Assembly: GCA_052148715.1 (NCBI GenBank)
Contig: JBKQHQ010000031.1
Coordinates: 96,235-160,234 of the forward strand
Direction of reading: 5' to 3'
Origin: JBKQHQ01 sp052148715
GTDB lineage: Bacteria; Pseudomonadota; Alphaproteobacteria; Rhizobiales; Xanthobacteraceae
Length of the DNA: 64,000 nt
Below the pieces are notes generated by a model. That model was given only the letters and a program-made list of their open reading frames with translations. It was not told the origin of the DNA and did no database searches. A program made the translations under genes and the position numbers. Positions 27,364 to 35,661 of the stretch are shown piece by piece. Position 1 is the first letter of the stretch. Each line of letters begins with the position of its first letter.

Positions 27364-27564
27364 TCCAAAGATCCCGGCGCCGCTCCCATGGAAAGGATAC
27401 GAACCGCCCACCTGTGACGCAACCGCTGCGGCGGTTGCTGCAGCGGTTGCAAAGGCACACCGTCGGCGCGGGAGCAAACCGACGTCTCGCCCGTTTACCG
27501 TAGTATTGCGAGCACTGTAGTCCTTCGGGCTTGTCGTCGCCTCAGGCGCCGTGGCGGGCCGCGG

Positions 27565-27906
27565 TCACTCGGCGGGCGACCCTTTCTGTACCCAGGCCTC
27601 ACTGGATCGCGCCGAGGTCCGCCTAAGGCGATCGAGGAGTAAATAGATCGAAGGCGTCAAGTACAACGTGAGGATGTTGGAAAAAGCCAAGCTGCCGACG
27701 ATCGTGATGCCGAGCGGCTGGCGCAGCTCCGCGCCTGCGTTGCCGCCGAGTGCAATGGGTATGGCGCCGACCAGGGCGGCCATGTTCGTCATCATGATCG
27801 GACGAACGCGCAGGGGGCAGGCGCGATAGATTGCTTCCGCCGGGCTCGCGGCCTCGTGTCGGTCGGCAAGCCGATGCCCCTTGGCGGAGGGATGCGGCCG
27901 GATCAT
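27565..27906 (-). pseudogene. C-terminal fragment of an RND (AcrB-type) efflux pump
   Basis: About 95 residues match the extreme C-terminus of RND multidrug pumps: SPAEAIYRACPLRVRPIMMTNMAALVGAIPIALGGNAGAELRQPLGITIVGSLAFSNILTLYLTPSIYLLLDRLRR. Full pumps exceed 1000 residues; nothing of the upstream 90 percent is present, since the sequence before about 27870 loses similarity. The fragment shows where a large deletion or replacement joined unrelated DNA. Confidence 0.75.
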
Positions 27907-28132
27907 CTTGCTTTGAAGTAATTTAATACCGTTCGCGCATTTACCATTCTTAACGCATTAGCTTCCGTTAACGTCAAATTTGGATATTTTGAGTACAGAG
28001 GGGCCTGCCGGCCCCAGTTCGATGTGCGGCCGACGAGTCGCGTAGCAGTGCCACCGGCCGTTCTCGCTTCGCGCACTCAATTTTCGAGGCTCAAAGCGGA
28101 ACGAGCGGTGGGAATCACCGGTCGGGGAGCGA

Positions 28133-28993
28133 ATGGGACGGCGCGGTGGCTGGCGGTTGGTGGGGGTCGCGCGCCGGGCGGCAATTCTGGCCGGCTGCCT
28201 GACGCTTGCGCAGTGCGCCTCCTCCGACAAATTCGCCCGCCAGGTCGATCCGAAATACGGCGTCACGGCAAGCCCGCGCGTCGTTGCGGACGGGGAGCCG
28301 ATTCCCAAAGGCGGGGGGACCTATCGGGTCGGCAAGCCTTATGTGGTGGCGGGCCAGCTTTATGTTCCGGAGGAAAACCGGGCCTATCACGCGGTGGGCG
28401 TAGCCTCCTGGTACGGCGAGGATTTTCACGGCCGCGCGACCGCCAACGGCGAAGTGTTCGACATGAACGCCATCTCGGCCGCGCACCCGACCTTGCCGAT
28501 GCCCTGTTATGTCCGCGTCACCAACCTCGCCAACGGCCGCTCGCTGATCGTGCGGGTCAATGACCGCGGTCCCTACCACGGCAACCGCGTGCTCGATGTC
28601 TCGATCCGGGCCGCTCATCTCCTGGGCTTCCATGAGGTCGGGCTTGCCCGGGTGCGGGTCGACTATGTCGGCCAGGCGCCGCTTGAAGGCGAGGACGAGC
28701 GCACGCTGCTTGCCACCTTACGCCAAGGCGTTCCGGCACCGGCGCCGTCGCGGGTGATGGTCGCGGCGGCACGCCCCTTCGTCCCCACGGATGAGCCGCG
28801 ACGGCTGCCGGCACTGCCCGATCGTGCCTATAGCCGCACCCGCGCGGAACCGCAGCCCTATTATCCGTCCAACTCGCCCGAGCCCTCGACCTCCGTCCTC
28901 GAATCCACTGCTCTGGATGCGCCGCGCGGCGCCTACACGGCGGCGCCGCGTGACGGCAGCGCGAGCTTTATCAGCGGCCGCGGCCTTTATTGA
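28133..28993 (+). CDS. rlpA: RlpA-like septal/periplasmic lipoprotein
   Basis: A 286-residue lipoprotein (lipobox LAQC, Cys about residue 28) with a double-psi beta-barrel RlpA domain: AVGVASWYGEDFHGRATANGEVFDMNAISAAHPTLPMPCYVRVTNLANGRSLIVRVNDRGPY. The active Asp of the lytic transglycosylase fold is in VNDRGPY. The tail is proline-rich and disordered; no SPOR domain is visible. GGGGAG lies just before the ATG. It is followed by dac and tmk on the same strand, a common alphaproteobacterial order. Confidence 0.92.
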   Translation: MGRRGGWRLVGVARRAAILAGCLTLAQCASSDKFARQVDPKYGVTASPRVVADGEPIPKGGGTYRVGKPYVVAGQLYVPEENRAYHAVGVASWYGEDFHGRATANGEVFDMNAISAAHPTLPMPCYVRVTNLANGRSLIVRVNDRGPYHGNRVLDVSIRAAHLLGFHEVGLARVRVDYVGQAPLEGEDERTLLATLRQGVPAPAPSRVMVAAARPFVPTDEPRRLPALPDRAYSRTRAEPQPYYPSNSPEPSTSVLESTALDAPRGAYTAAPRDGSASFISGRGLY

Positions 28994-29175
28994 ACAGCGG
29001 GGCCGCCGCGGGCCTGCCACACTTCGCGCCCTATAAGGATAAGGGATCCGACCGGTTGGTGGCGACGCGTTGGGGCGGGAGAAGCGCGCGCGACCGAGAT
29101 TTGGTCGCATTATCTCCGGCAAACGGGTATGTATTGCGTAATCCCCTGGAACCAGGACGAAGGAGCGTGTGTGCC

Positions 29176-30444
29176 ATGGGCACGCAGCCGGCGGTAAAGG
29201 CGAGTTGGGTTGCGGTACTGCTGGGCCGCGCCCAAAACGTTGCAAAGCATAGCCTCAAATTCTTGGCGGCCGGTCTCATCGCGGCCGCGGTCGCCACCGC
29301 TGCGGCTGCGCCGAACTCGGCGCCGGCTAAGAAAGAGGAAGGCGGCTTCCAGACCAGCGTTCCGCGCGCCCTCCTCATGGACGCCGACAGCAACAACGTC
29401 CTCTACGATAAGAACGGTGATCAGATCATCGCTCCGGCAAGCCTCGCCAAGCTGATGACCTCGGAGGTCGTGTTCAACGAGATCAAAGAGGGCCGTCTCA
29501 AGCTCGATACGGAGTTCACGGTCAGCGAGAACGCGTGGCGCAAGGGTGGAGCGCCCTCGCACACCACGTCGATGTTCGCGCCGATCCATAGCGAGGCGAA
29601 GGTCGAGGATCTGCTGCGCGGCGTGATCGTGCAATCCGCCAATGATGCAAGCATCGCGCTTGCCGAGGGCATCGCCGAGAACGAGACCGCGTTCGCCGAG
29701 ATGATGACCAAGCGCGCGCACGAGATCGGCCTTACCAAATCCGCGTTCACGAACTCGACCGGGCTGCCGGATCCGGGGCTCAAGGTGACGGCGCGCGAGC
29801 TCGCCAAGCTCGCGCAGCACATCATTCAGACCTATCCGGAGTTTTATAAGATCTATAGCGAGCGGGAGTTCATGTACAACCGCATTCGCCAACCCAACCC
29901 CAATCCGTTGCTGGCGATGGGTATCGGCGCCGACGGGCTGAAGAGCGGCTTCAGCGAGGAGGCGGGCTACAATCTCGTCGGCTCGGCGGTGCAGAACGGG
30001 TTGCGCCTGATCGTCGTCATCAGCGGAGCGAAGACCCCGCACGAGCGCGCGGACGAGGCCAAGAAGCTGTTGGAATGGGGTTTTCGCAGCTTCGAATCCA
30101 AGGTGCTGTTCGCCGAAGGCGACACCGTGGGCGAGGCCAAGGTCTACGGCGGCAGCAAGGGGCACGTGCCGCTCGTCAGCCTCCAGCCGGTCAAGCTGAT
30201 GGTTCCGCGCGGGTTGAGCGAGAAGATCATTGCGCGCATCGTCTATACTGGGCCGGTCCCGGCCCCGGTGGAGCAGGGGCAAGCCATTGGTATGCTGAAG
30301 GTGTGGCGCGGCGACAGTCTCGCGCTCGAGGTTCCCCTGCAGGCGAAAGAGAATGTGGGGGTCGGCAACCTGTCGCAACGCGCCTTCGATGCGATGGGCG
30401 AACTCGTCATCAGCGTGTTCCGCGCCGGTGTCGAGCGGCTGTAG
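29176..30444 (+). CDS. dacC: D-alanyl-D-alanine carboxypeptidase (PBP5/6 family)
   Basis: A 422-residue peptidase with a signal sequence (hydrophobic stretch about 27-45) that removes the terminal D-Ala from peptidoglycan stem peptides in the periplasm. The active-site motifs are SLAK (Ser89, Lys92), SAN in VIVQSANDASIA and KSG in GADGLKSGFSEEAG. The C-terminal PBP5-type domain and an amphipathic anchor end (MGELVISVFRAGVERL) are present. The long upstream frame from 28990 is not used; AAGGAG ten bases before the ATG at 29176 supports this start. Symbol dacC or dacF by family only. Confidence 0.92.
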   Translation: MGTQPAVKASWVAVLLGRAQNVAKHSLKFLAAGLIAAAVATAAAAPNSAPAKKEEGGFQTSVPRALLMDADSNNVLYDKNGDQIIAPASLAKLMTSEVVFNEIKEGRLKLDTEFTVSENAWRKGGAPSHTTSMFAPIHSEAKVEDLLRGVIVQSANDASIALAEGIAENETAFAEMMTKRAHEIGLTKSAFTNSTGLPDPGLKVTARELAKLAQHIIQTYPEFYKIYSEREFMYNRIRQPNPNPLLAMGIGADGLKSGFSEEAGYNLVGSAVQNGLRLIVVISGAKTPHERADEAKKLLEWGFRSFESKVLFAEGDTVGEAKVYGGSKGHVPLVSLQPVKLMVPRGLSEKIIARIVYTGPVPAPVEQGQAIGMLKVWRGDSLALEVPLQAKENVGVGNLSQRAFDAMGELVISVFRAGVERL

Positions 30445-30528
30445 CGCGTTTACCGGACAAGGTTGCATCGGTTGTTCGGAAGAGCAGCGGGACCTACATC
30501 GGTAGATCGGCGCCGCGAGGCAGGATGA

Positions 30529-31209
30529 ATGCGCGGGCGGTTCATTACCTTTGAAGGCGGGGAGGGGGCCGGCAAGTCGACCCAGGCCGCGACGCTGGCG
30601 CACCGGCTTAAGACGCTCGGGGTCGACGTCGAGCTGACGCGCGAGCCCGGCGGCTCGCCGGGAGCCGAGATCATTCGTCACGTGCTCCTCTCGGGTGCGG
30701 CCGAACCGCTTGGCGCGGAGGCCGAGGCGATGCTGTTTGCGGCGGCGCGCGACGATCACCTGCGCGGCAAAATTCGCCCAGCGCTCGAGAGCGGATCGTG
30801 GGTCATCTGCGACCGCTTTGCGGATTCGACGCGGGTGTATCAGGGCGTGCTCGGCGCGGTCGACGAACGCATCATCAATGCGCTGGAACGCGTGACCGTA
30901 GGCGACCTCAAGCCCGACATCACCTTCATTCTCGACCTGCCGGCCAAGGAGGGACTCAAACGCGCCAAGAGGCGGCGCGGGGAGGGGAAGGCCGACCGCT
31001 TCGAGCGTGAAGGGCTGCCGTTCCACCAGAAACTGCGCGACGCCTTTCGGGCGCTGGCGCAGCGTGAGCCGCAACGTTGCGTGATCATTGATGCCCAGGC
31101 CGCCAGTCTGGCGGTCGCCGAGCAGATTTGGAGCATTGTCGCGGCACGGTTCCATCCCGGCAACGAGCCCCTGCTTCTCGAGGATAAGTCAGCGGTGAGG
31201 CACCAGTGA
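30529..31209 (+). CDS. tmk: Thymidylate kinase
   Basis: A 226-residue cytoplasmic kinase that makes dTDP from dTMP. P-loop GGEGAGKST near residue 10, the DR motif ICDRFADSTRVYQG near residue 92, and a lid with RAKRRRGEGKADRFERE. In many relatives holB follows directly; here about 3.4 kb of other genes intervene. Confidence 0.95.
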   Translation: MRGRFITFEGGEGAGKSTQAATLAHRLKTLGVDVELTREPGGSPGAEIIRHVLLSGAAEPLGAEAEAMLFAAARDDHLRGKIRPALESGSWVICDRFADSTRVYQGVLGAVDERIINALERVTVGDLKPDITFILDLPAKEGLKRAKRRRGEGKADRFEREGLPFHQKLRDAFRALAQREPQRCVIIDAQAASLAVAEQIWSIVAARFHPGNEPLLLEDKSAVRHQ

Positions 31210-31315
31210 GCGGCGGCAGGGCGGATTTCGCTCCCCCATCCCGCCGGTATAGGATGCAATATTGCACCTCACAACCAAATCGGGACAGGGGCATAGTTGC
31301 ACGGAAAGGTTCACG

Positions 31316-32578
31316 ATGCCGCTTGATCGAGCGACCAGCCGCCGCCTTTTCCTAAAGTTTCTGGCGAGCAGCCCCATCCTTGCGGCTGGAGGCTTCTCGG
31401 CGATCGCTCAAGAAGAGCCGACCGCCGGAGCCAAGCTTCCGGATCCGATACCGTGGGCGCCGCTCAGGGCCGACGCGTTGATCAAGAATCCGAAGGACGC
31501 GATCAACGTGTTCGACTTCGAGCTCGTCGCCCGTGCCAACGTTCCCCCGGCGCATTTCGGCTACATGGCCTCCGGCATCGATGACGAGGTAACGCTGCGC
31601 GCGAACCGCGAAGGTTTCTTGAAGTTTCAGTTGCTGCCGCGGCGGCTGCACGACGTGTCGAACGTCGATCAAAGCGTAGAACTGCTCGGCATGAAATGGG
31701 ATAGTCCGGTCGCCATCGCGCCGACCGGCGGCAACAAGGCCTATGATCCGGAGGGTGAGATTGCGGTCGCGAAGGCCGCAAAGCTTGGCAATCATCTGCA
31801 GATGCTGTCCACACAGGCATCGACCTCGATCGACGATGCGATCAAGGCGCGCGGGGCCCCGGTGTGGTTCCAGCTCTATGCCACACCGAGCTTCGATATC
31901 GCCAAGGCGCTGGTGAAGCGGGCGGAGAGCGCCGGCTCGCCGGTCGTCGCCGTGACGGTTGACCGCGTCGCTGGTCGCAATCAGGAGACCTTCTTCCGGC
32001 TCTCGCGGACCGATGCGCGCGCCTGCTCGGGCTGTCATGACAACAGCACGCCACAGGCCAGCGTGAAGGCGAAGCCGAATTTCGACGGCATCGATGTGGC
32101 GGGCACGGGCGTCAAGAACCTGCAGTCGGCCAACATGACCTGGGACTTCATCCGCCGGCTGCGCGACACGACTCAGATGAAGATCGTGCTCAAGGGCATC
32201 GTGACGGCCGAGGACGCCAAGCTGTGCGTGGAGAACGGTGTCGACGGTTTTATCGTTTCCAATCACGGCGGGCGCGGCGAAGACAATGGGCGATCCACCA
32301 TCGATGCGTTGCCGGAAATCCTCGAGGCGACGCGAGGCCGTATCCCCGTCCTGATCGACAGCGGCTTCCGCCGCGGCACCGACGTCGTGAAAGCGCTGGC
32401 GATGGGTGCGTCCGCGGTTTGCATCGGGCGGCCCTATCTTTGGGGCCTCGGCGCGTTCGGTCAGGCCGGCGTCGAGCGGGTGCTCGACCTCATGCGCACG
32501 GAAACCCGCGCCGCAATGGCGCAGTGCGGTGCCGCCTCGGTCAAGGCGCTGTCGCCGGCGCTCGTGCGCAGGGCCTGA
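31316..32578 (+). CDS. Tat-exported FMN-dependent alpha-hydroxy-acid dehydrogenase with CxxCH
   Basis: A 420-residue member of the lactate oxidase/flavocytochrome b2 family. FMN-site features are PVAIAPTGGNKAYDPEGE, LQMLSTQAS, LKGIVTAEDAK (active Lys) and SNHGGRGEDNGRSTIDALPEI (active His and Arg). The N-terminus has a twin-arginine signal (SRRLFLKFLASSPILAAGGF), so it acts in the periplasm. Unusually, DARACSGCHDNST in the variable loop 4 region is a CxxCH haem-c attachment motif, suggesting electrons pass to a covalent haem rather than to oxygen. I chose the ATG at 31316 (AAAGG upstream) over 31262. It stands between tmk and holB. Confidence 0.87.
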   Translation: MPLDRATSRRLFLKFLASSPILAAGGFSAIAQEEPTAGAKLPDPIPWAPLRADALIKNPKDAINVFDFELVARANVPPAHFGYMASGIDDEVTLRANREGFLKFQLLPRRLHDVSNVDQSVELLGMKWDSPVAIAPTGGNKAYDPEGEIAVAKAAKLGNHLQMLSTQASTSIDDAIKARGAPVWFQLYATPSFDIAKALVKRAESAGSPVVAVTVDRVAGRNQETFFRLSRTDARACSGCHDNSTPQASVKAKPNFDGIDVAGTGVKNLQSANMTWDFIRRLRDTTQMKIVLKGIVTAEDAKLCVENGVDGFIVSNHGGRGEDNGRSTIDALPEILEATRGRIPVLIDSGFRRGTDVVKALAMGASAVCIGRPYLWGLGAFGQAGVERVLDLMRTETRAAMAQCGAASVKALSPALVRRA

Positions 32579-32727
32579 GATCGCGTTTCACATTCTTGCC
32601 CCCGGCATAGTGCAGGGTTACACTTAGAATAGCGGTTAATTTCGCAAGATCGATGCAAGTTTAAGCTCACCTGTTTTGCCGGGCCGATGGCAGAGCGGTT
32701 GGGACTACTGGCGCAGGAGCTGTCATC

Positions 32728-33540
32728 GTGCGATCTCTGCTGATACTGATTCTGCTTCTCATGTCTTTGTCCCGTGCAGGGCCGGCGCTTGCCGCGGCCG
32801 ATTGCGAGGGCGACTTTGCAAGCTGGCTCGAGCGCTTCAAGGCCGAGGCCGCATCAGCGGGAGTTTCGCAGGACACGCTCGCCGCGGCGCTCGACGGCAT
32901 CAGCCCCGATCCAAATGTTCTCTCCCGCGATCGCCGCCAAGGGGTCTTTCGCCAGAGCTTTGAGCAGTTCTCAGGCCGTATGGTGCCGCCGCGGCTAGCA
33001 CGCGGGGCGAGCCGGTTGCGGCAGCAGGCGGCGCTGTTCGGCCGCATCGAGCAGCAATTCGGTGTATCCGGACCGATATTGGTGGCGATTTGGGGTTTGG
33101 AGACGGATTATGGCGCTGATGTCGGTCGATTTCCAACCATACGTGCGCTCGCGACGCTGGCCCATGATTGCCGCCGCCCCGACCGGTTCCGGCCCGAGTT
33201 GATCGACGCCCTGCGCATCGTGCAGCGTGGAGACATGAGCGCGGGCGAGATGCGCGGCGCTTGGGCCGGCGAGATCGGTCAGACGCAGTTTCTGCCGTCG
33301 TCTTATATCAAGTTTGCGGTCGACTTCGACGGCGACGGCCGCCGCGATTTGATTCGCAGCGCGCCCGACGCGCTCGCCTCCACGGCCAACTATCTGCAGG
33401 GCTACGGCTGGAAACGCGGTCAGCCCTGGGGGGAGGGGACGGCCAATTTCGAGGTCATCCGCGAGTGGAACAAGGCGGAGGTCTACTCGAAGACGATTGC
33501 CTATTTCGCGGAACGATTGGCGGGGCCGCCGTCGCAATAG
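32728..33540 (+). CDS. Lytic murein transglycosylase, MltB family
   Basis: A 270-residue periplasmic enzyme with a signal peptide (residues 1-24, MRSLLILILLLMSLSRAGPALAA) that cleaves peptidoglycan glycan strands. The SLT_2 domain shows GVSGPILVAIWGLETDYG with the catalytic Glu, then GAWAGEIGQTQFLPSSYIKFAVDFDGDGRRDL and DALASTANYLQGYGWKRGQPWG. The GTG at 32728 has AGGAG upstream; an internal ATG at 32761 would destroy the signal peptide. No lipobox and no peptidoglycan-binding domain are seen. Confidence 0.9.
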   Translation: MRSLLILILLLMSLSRAGPALAAADCEGDFASWLERFKAEAASAGVSQDTLAAALDGISPDPNVLSRDRRQGVFRQSFEQFSGRMVPPRLARGASRLRQQAALFGRIEQQFGVSGPILVAIWGLETDYGADVGRFPTIRALATLAHDCRRPDRFRPELIDALRIVQRGDMSAGEMRGAWAGEIGQTQFLPSSYIKFAVDFDGDGRRDLIRSAPDALASTANYLQGYGWKRGQPWGEGTANFEVIREWNKAEVYSKTIAYFAERLAGPPSQ

Positions 33541-33737
33541 TTCGCCGCCGCAGCGATCACAAAATATGTTTGGCGTCGTACAAAGTCGCATCGAATTCGG
33601 ATAATGCTTTGACCTTGCGAAACAATTTCACCCCGACCTAGGTGATCGACAGCGCCGGGGTCGATTGGAACGTTGTACCGCATTCGTCGTTGGCAAGCCG
33701 GAGAGGATTTGACCTCTTCGACGAAAAGGAAGCGACG

Positions 33738-34019
33738 ATGACGATTATGAAGTGCGTGACGGTGGCGGCCGCGGTATTGGCTTGTGCCGCTTGGGCCGAC
33801 CGCCGGGCGACGGCGCAGGTTCTGGTGCCGACACCCTATACCGACGGGTCGAGCGCCACCGACGGGTTTGGCGGGTGGTATACGGGGCCGCTGGCGGCAA
33901 TGCCGGGCCCATACAATTCCGCGCCGATTCCGGGATGGAGCAACCCAGAGGAATCCGGCCAATCCGGATTCGTGGACGCCACCTGGCGTTATCCGAGCGT
34001 AGAATTATTTACTAGGTGA
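33738..34019 (+). CDS. Small secreted hypothetical protein
   Basis: A 93-residue protein with a signal peptide (MTIMKCVTVAAAVLACAAWA) and a mature part rich in Pro, Gly, Ser and Trp (TPYTDGSSATDGFGGWYTGPLAAMPGPYNSAPIPGW). AAGGAA lies a few bases before the ATG at 33738; the longer frame from 33642 is not used. I do not recognise a family. Two hairpins follow it. Confidence 0.6.
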   Translation: MTIMKCVTVAAAVLACAAWADRRATAQVLVPTPYTDGSSATDGFGGWYTGPLAAMPGPYNSAPIPGWSNPEESGQSGFVDATWRYPSVELFTR

Positions 34020-34025
34020 GTTCGC

Positions 34026-34042
34026 GCAGACTCTTAGTCTGC
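34026..34042. repeat. Short perfect hairpin
   Basis: GCAGACT and AGTCTGC form a 7-bp stem around CTT just after the stop of the small secreted protein gene. There is no U-tract after it, so it may stabilise an mRNA end rather than terminate. Confidence 0.4.
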
Positions 34043-34092
34043 CCCGGCGAGTAACCCGCGCGCTGGATGGTGCCGACTTGCCCATGACAAAT

Positions 34093-34120
34093 CCCGAAGT
34101 CGGCAACATCCGACTTCGGG
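34093..34120. terminator. Perfect 11-bp stem hairpin, possible terminator
   Basis: CCCGAAGTCGG (34093-34103) pairs exactly with CCGACTTCGGG (34110-34120) around a six-base loop. No T-run follows on the plus strand, so a factor-assisted terminator or regulatory hairpin is possible. It lies between the small secreted protein gene and the DUF427 gene. Confidence 0.4.
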
Positions 34121-34169
34121 CGGCGACGAAGCGATCCAGCGTTGCAATATCAAGATGGAGACGACGCCG

Positions 34170-34541
34170 ATGAAAAGCCCCGGCCCCGATCATCCCATCA
34201 CCATCACGCCAAATCCAAACCGCGTGCGCGTGATCTTTAACGGGCGCGTAGTGGCCGATACGATGCGCGCCGTAACCTTGCGTGAGAGCACGTACCCGCC
34301 CGTGTTCTATATTCCGCGCGATGATGCGCAGATGACACTATTCACGCGCACGGACCACGTGACGCATTGCCCCTATAAGGGCGATGCATCGTATTTCTCG
34401 ATCGCCGTGGGCGATCGTGTCGCGAAGGACGCCATCTGGAGCTACGAGCAGCCCTATTCCGCGGTCACTGAAATCGTGGGCCGGTTGGCATTCTATTCGG
34501 ATCGAGTGGATGCGATCGAGGAGGCCGGGAAGGGTGGTTAG
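34170..34541 (+). CDS. DUF427 domain protein
   Basis: A 123-residue cytoplasmic protein nearly all made of a DUF427 domain: RVRVIFNGRVVADTMRAVTLRESTYPPVFYIPRDDAQMTLFTRTDHVTHCPYKGDASYFSI. The motif HCPYKGDA is characteristic. The biochemical role of the family is not known to me. An ATG at 34155 gives five more residues, but GGAG lies nine bases before the ATG at 34170. Confidence 0.85.
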   Translation: MKSPGPDHPITITPNPNRVRVIFNGRVVADTMRAVTLRESTYPPVFYIPRDDAQMTLFTRTDHVTHCPYKGDASYFSIAVGDRVAKDAIWSYEQPYSAVTEIVGRLAFYSDRVDAIEEAGKGG

Positions 34542-34619
34542 GCGCCGCGCTGCCTACCATCATCGTCCTGCTGAGGCGCGGGTTACGCTCAAGCGAGCCG
34601 CATCACGCGAGAGACCCGG

Positions 34620-35654
34620 TTGAGTTCATCGGACGAAGCTCCCCCCATCCCGCTGCCGCGGGAGACGGGCGCCTTCTTCGGCCACGTAGGCGCCGAACGG
34701 ACGCTGCGTGAGGCGTATCGCGGTGGCCAAGTCCCGCATGCCTGGCTGATCGGCGGCCCGCCCGGCATTGGCAAGGCGACGCTCGCTTATCGCTTTGCCC
34801 GCTTCGTTCTGGCGTATCCGGATCCAAGCCGGCCCGACACGCAGGCGGCCGCTTCGCTTGCGCTCGATCCGCACCACCCGGTCGCGCGCCGTGTTGCCGC
34901 CAAGGCGCACGGTGGCCTGCTCGTCCTCGAACGAACCGAAGGCGATAGTGGCACCTTGCGCACCATGATTGCGGTCGAGGACGTGCGCCGCACGGTCTCC
35001 TTTTTCGGCTCGACGGCGGGCGAGGGGGGCTGGCGCATCGCCATCGTGGATGCAGTCGACGAGCTCAACGCATCGGGCGCCAACGCGCTGCTGAAAGTCT
35101 TGGAGGAGCCGCCGAGCCGCGCTCTCCTGCTTCTGATCAGCCACGCACCGGGGCGGGTCTTGGCGACCATCCGCTCGCGCTGCCGTCGGCTGACGCTCCG
35201 CCCGCTCGGCGAGGCCGACGTGGCGCAGGCTGCGGCGGCCGCACTCGGTCGGTCGGCGGAAGAGCCTGAGATCCAACAAGCTGCGCAAGCGGCGGAGGGA
35301 AGCGTCGCGCGTGCGCTGCTCCTGCTCGACGGATCGACCCTGCCGCTGCGCCAGCGCGTGACCGAATTGCTCGATCGGCTGCCGCAAGTCGACTCCCGCG
35401 CGCTGCATGCGCTTGGCGACGCGCTCGCCGGGAGCGATCCGCAATCGCTCGCCGCCTTCCTCGACACCGTCAATTCCTGGCTCGCGGCACGGGTATCGGT
35501 GAACGCGAAGGCAGCGCTCGCGGCCTCCCGGCTCGCGCGAATGGCCGAGGCCTTCGAGCAGGTGAACCGCGCCACGCGCGAGGTCGAGATGTTCAACCTC
35601 GAGCGCAAGCCGCTGGTGTTCTCCGTGTTTGGCCTGCTCGCCGAGGCCGTATAG
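34620..35654 (+). CDS. holB: DNA polymerase III delta' subunit
   Basis: A 344-residue clamp-loader subunit. The N-terminal AAA+ domain has GGPPGIGKATLAYRFARFVL near residue 45 and a central segment AIVDAVDELNASGANALLKVLEEPPSRALLLLISHAPGRVLATIRSRCRRL, typical of HolB. It starts with TTG at 34620; no better start exists before the P-loop. It ends eight bases from the end of the convergent P-type ATPase gene. Confidence 0.92.
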   Translation: MSSSDEAPPIPLPRETGAFFGHVGAERTLREAYRGGQVPHAWLIGGPPGIGKATLAYRFARFVLAYPDPSRPDTQAAASLALDPHHPVARRVAAKAHGGLLVLERTEGDSGTLRTMIAVEDVRRTVSFFGSTAGEGGWRIAIVDAVDELNASGANALLKVLEEPPSRALLLLISHAPGRVLATIRSRCRRLTLRPLGEADVAQAAAAALGRSAEEPEIQQAAQAAEGSVARALLLLDGSTLPLRQRVTELLDRLPQVDSRALHALGDALAGSDPQSLAAFLDTVNSWLAARVSVNAKAALAASRLARMAEAFEQVNRATREVEMFNLERKPLVFSVFGLLAEAV

Positions 35655-35661
35655 CGTCGAT

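Noticed and set aside
28000..28015. GGGGCC-TGCC-GGCCCC hairpin before rlpA
   Set aside because: A 6-bp stem of only G and C is expected by chance in such GC-rich DNA, and no T-run follows.
29110..31155. 681-codon open frame on the minus strand
   Set aside because: It is antisense to dacC and tmk, both certain genes, and its sequence has the Arg/His/Leu-rich look of a GC-rich shadow frame.
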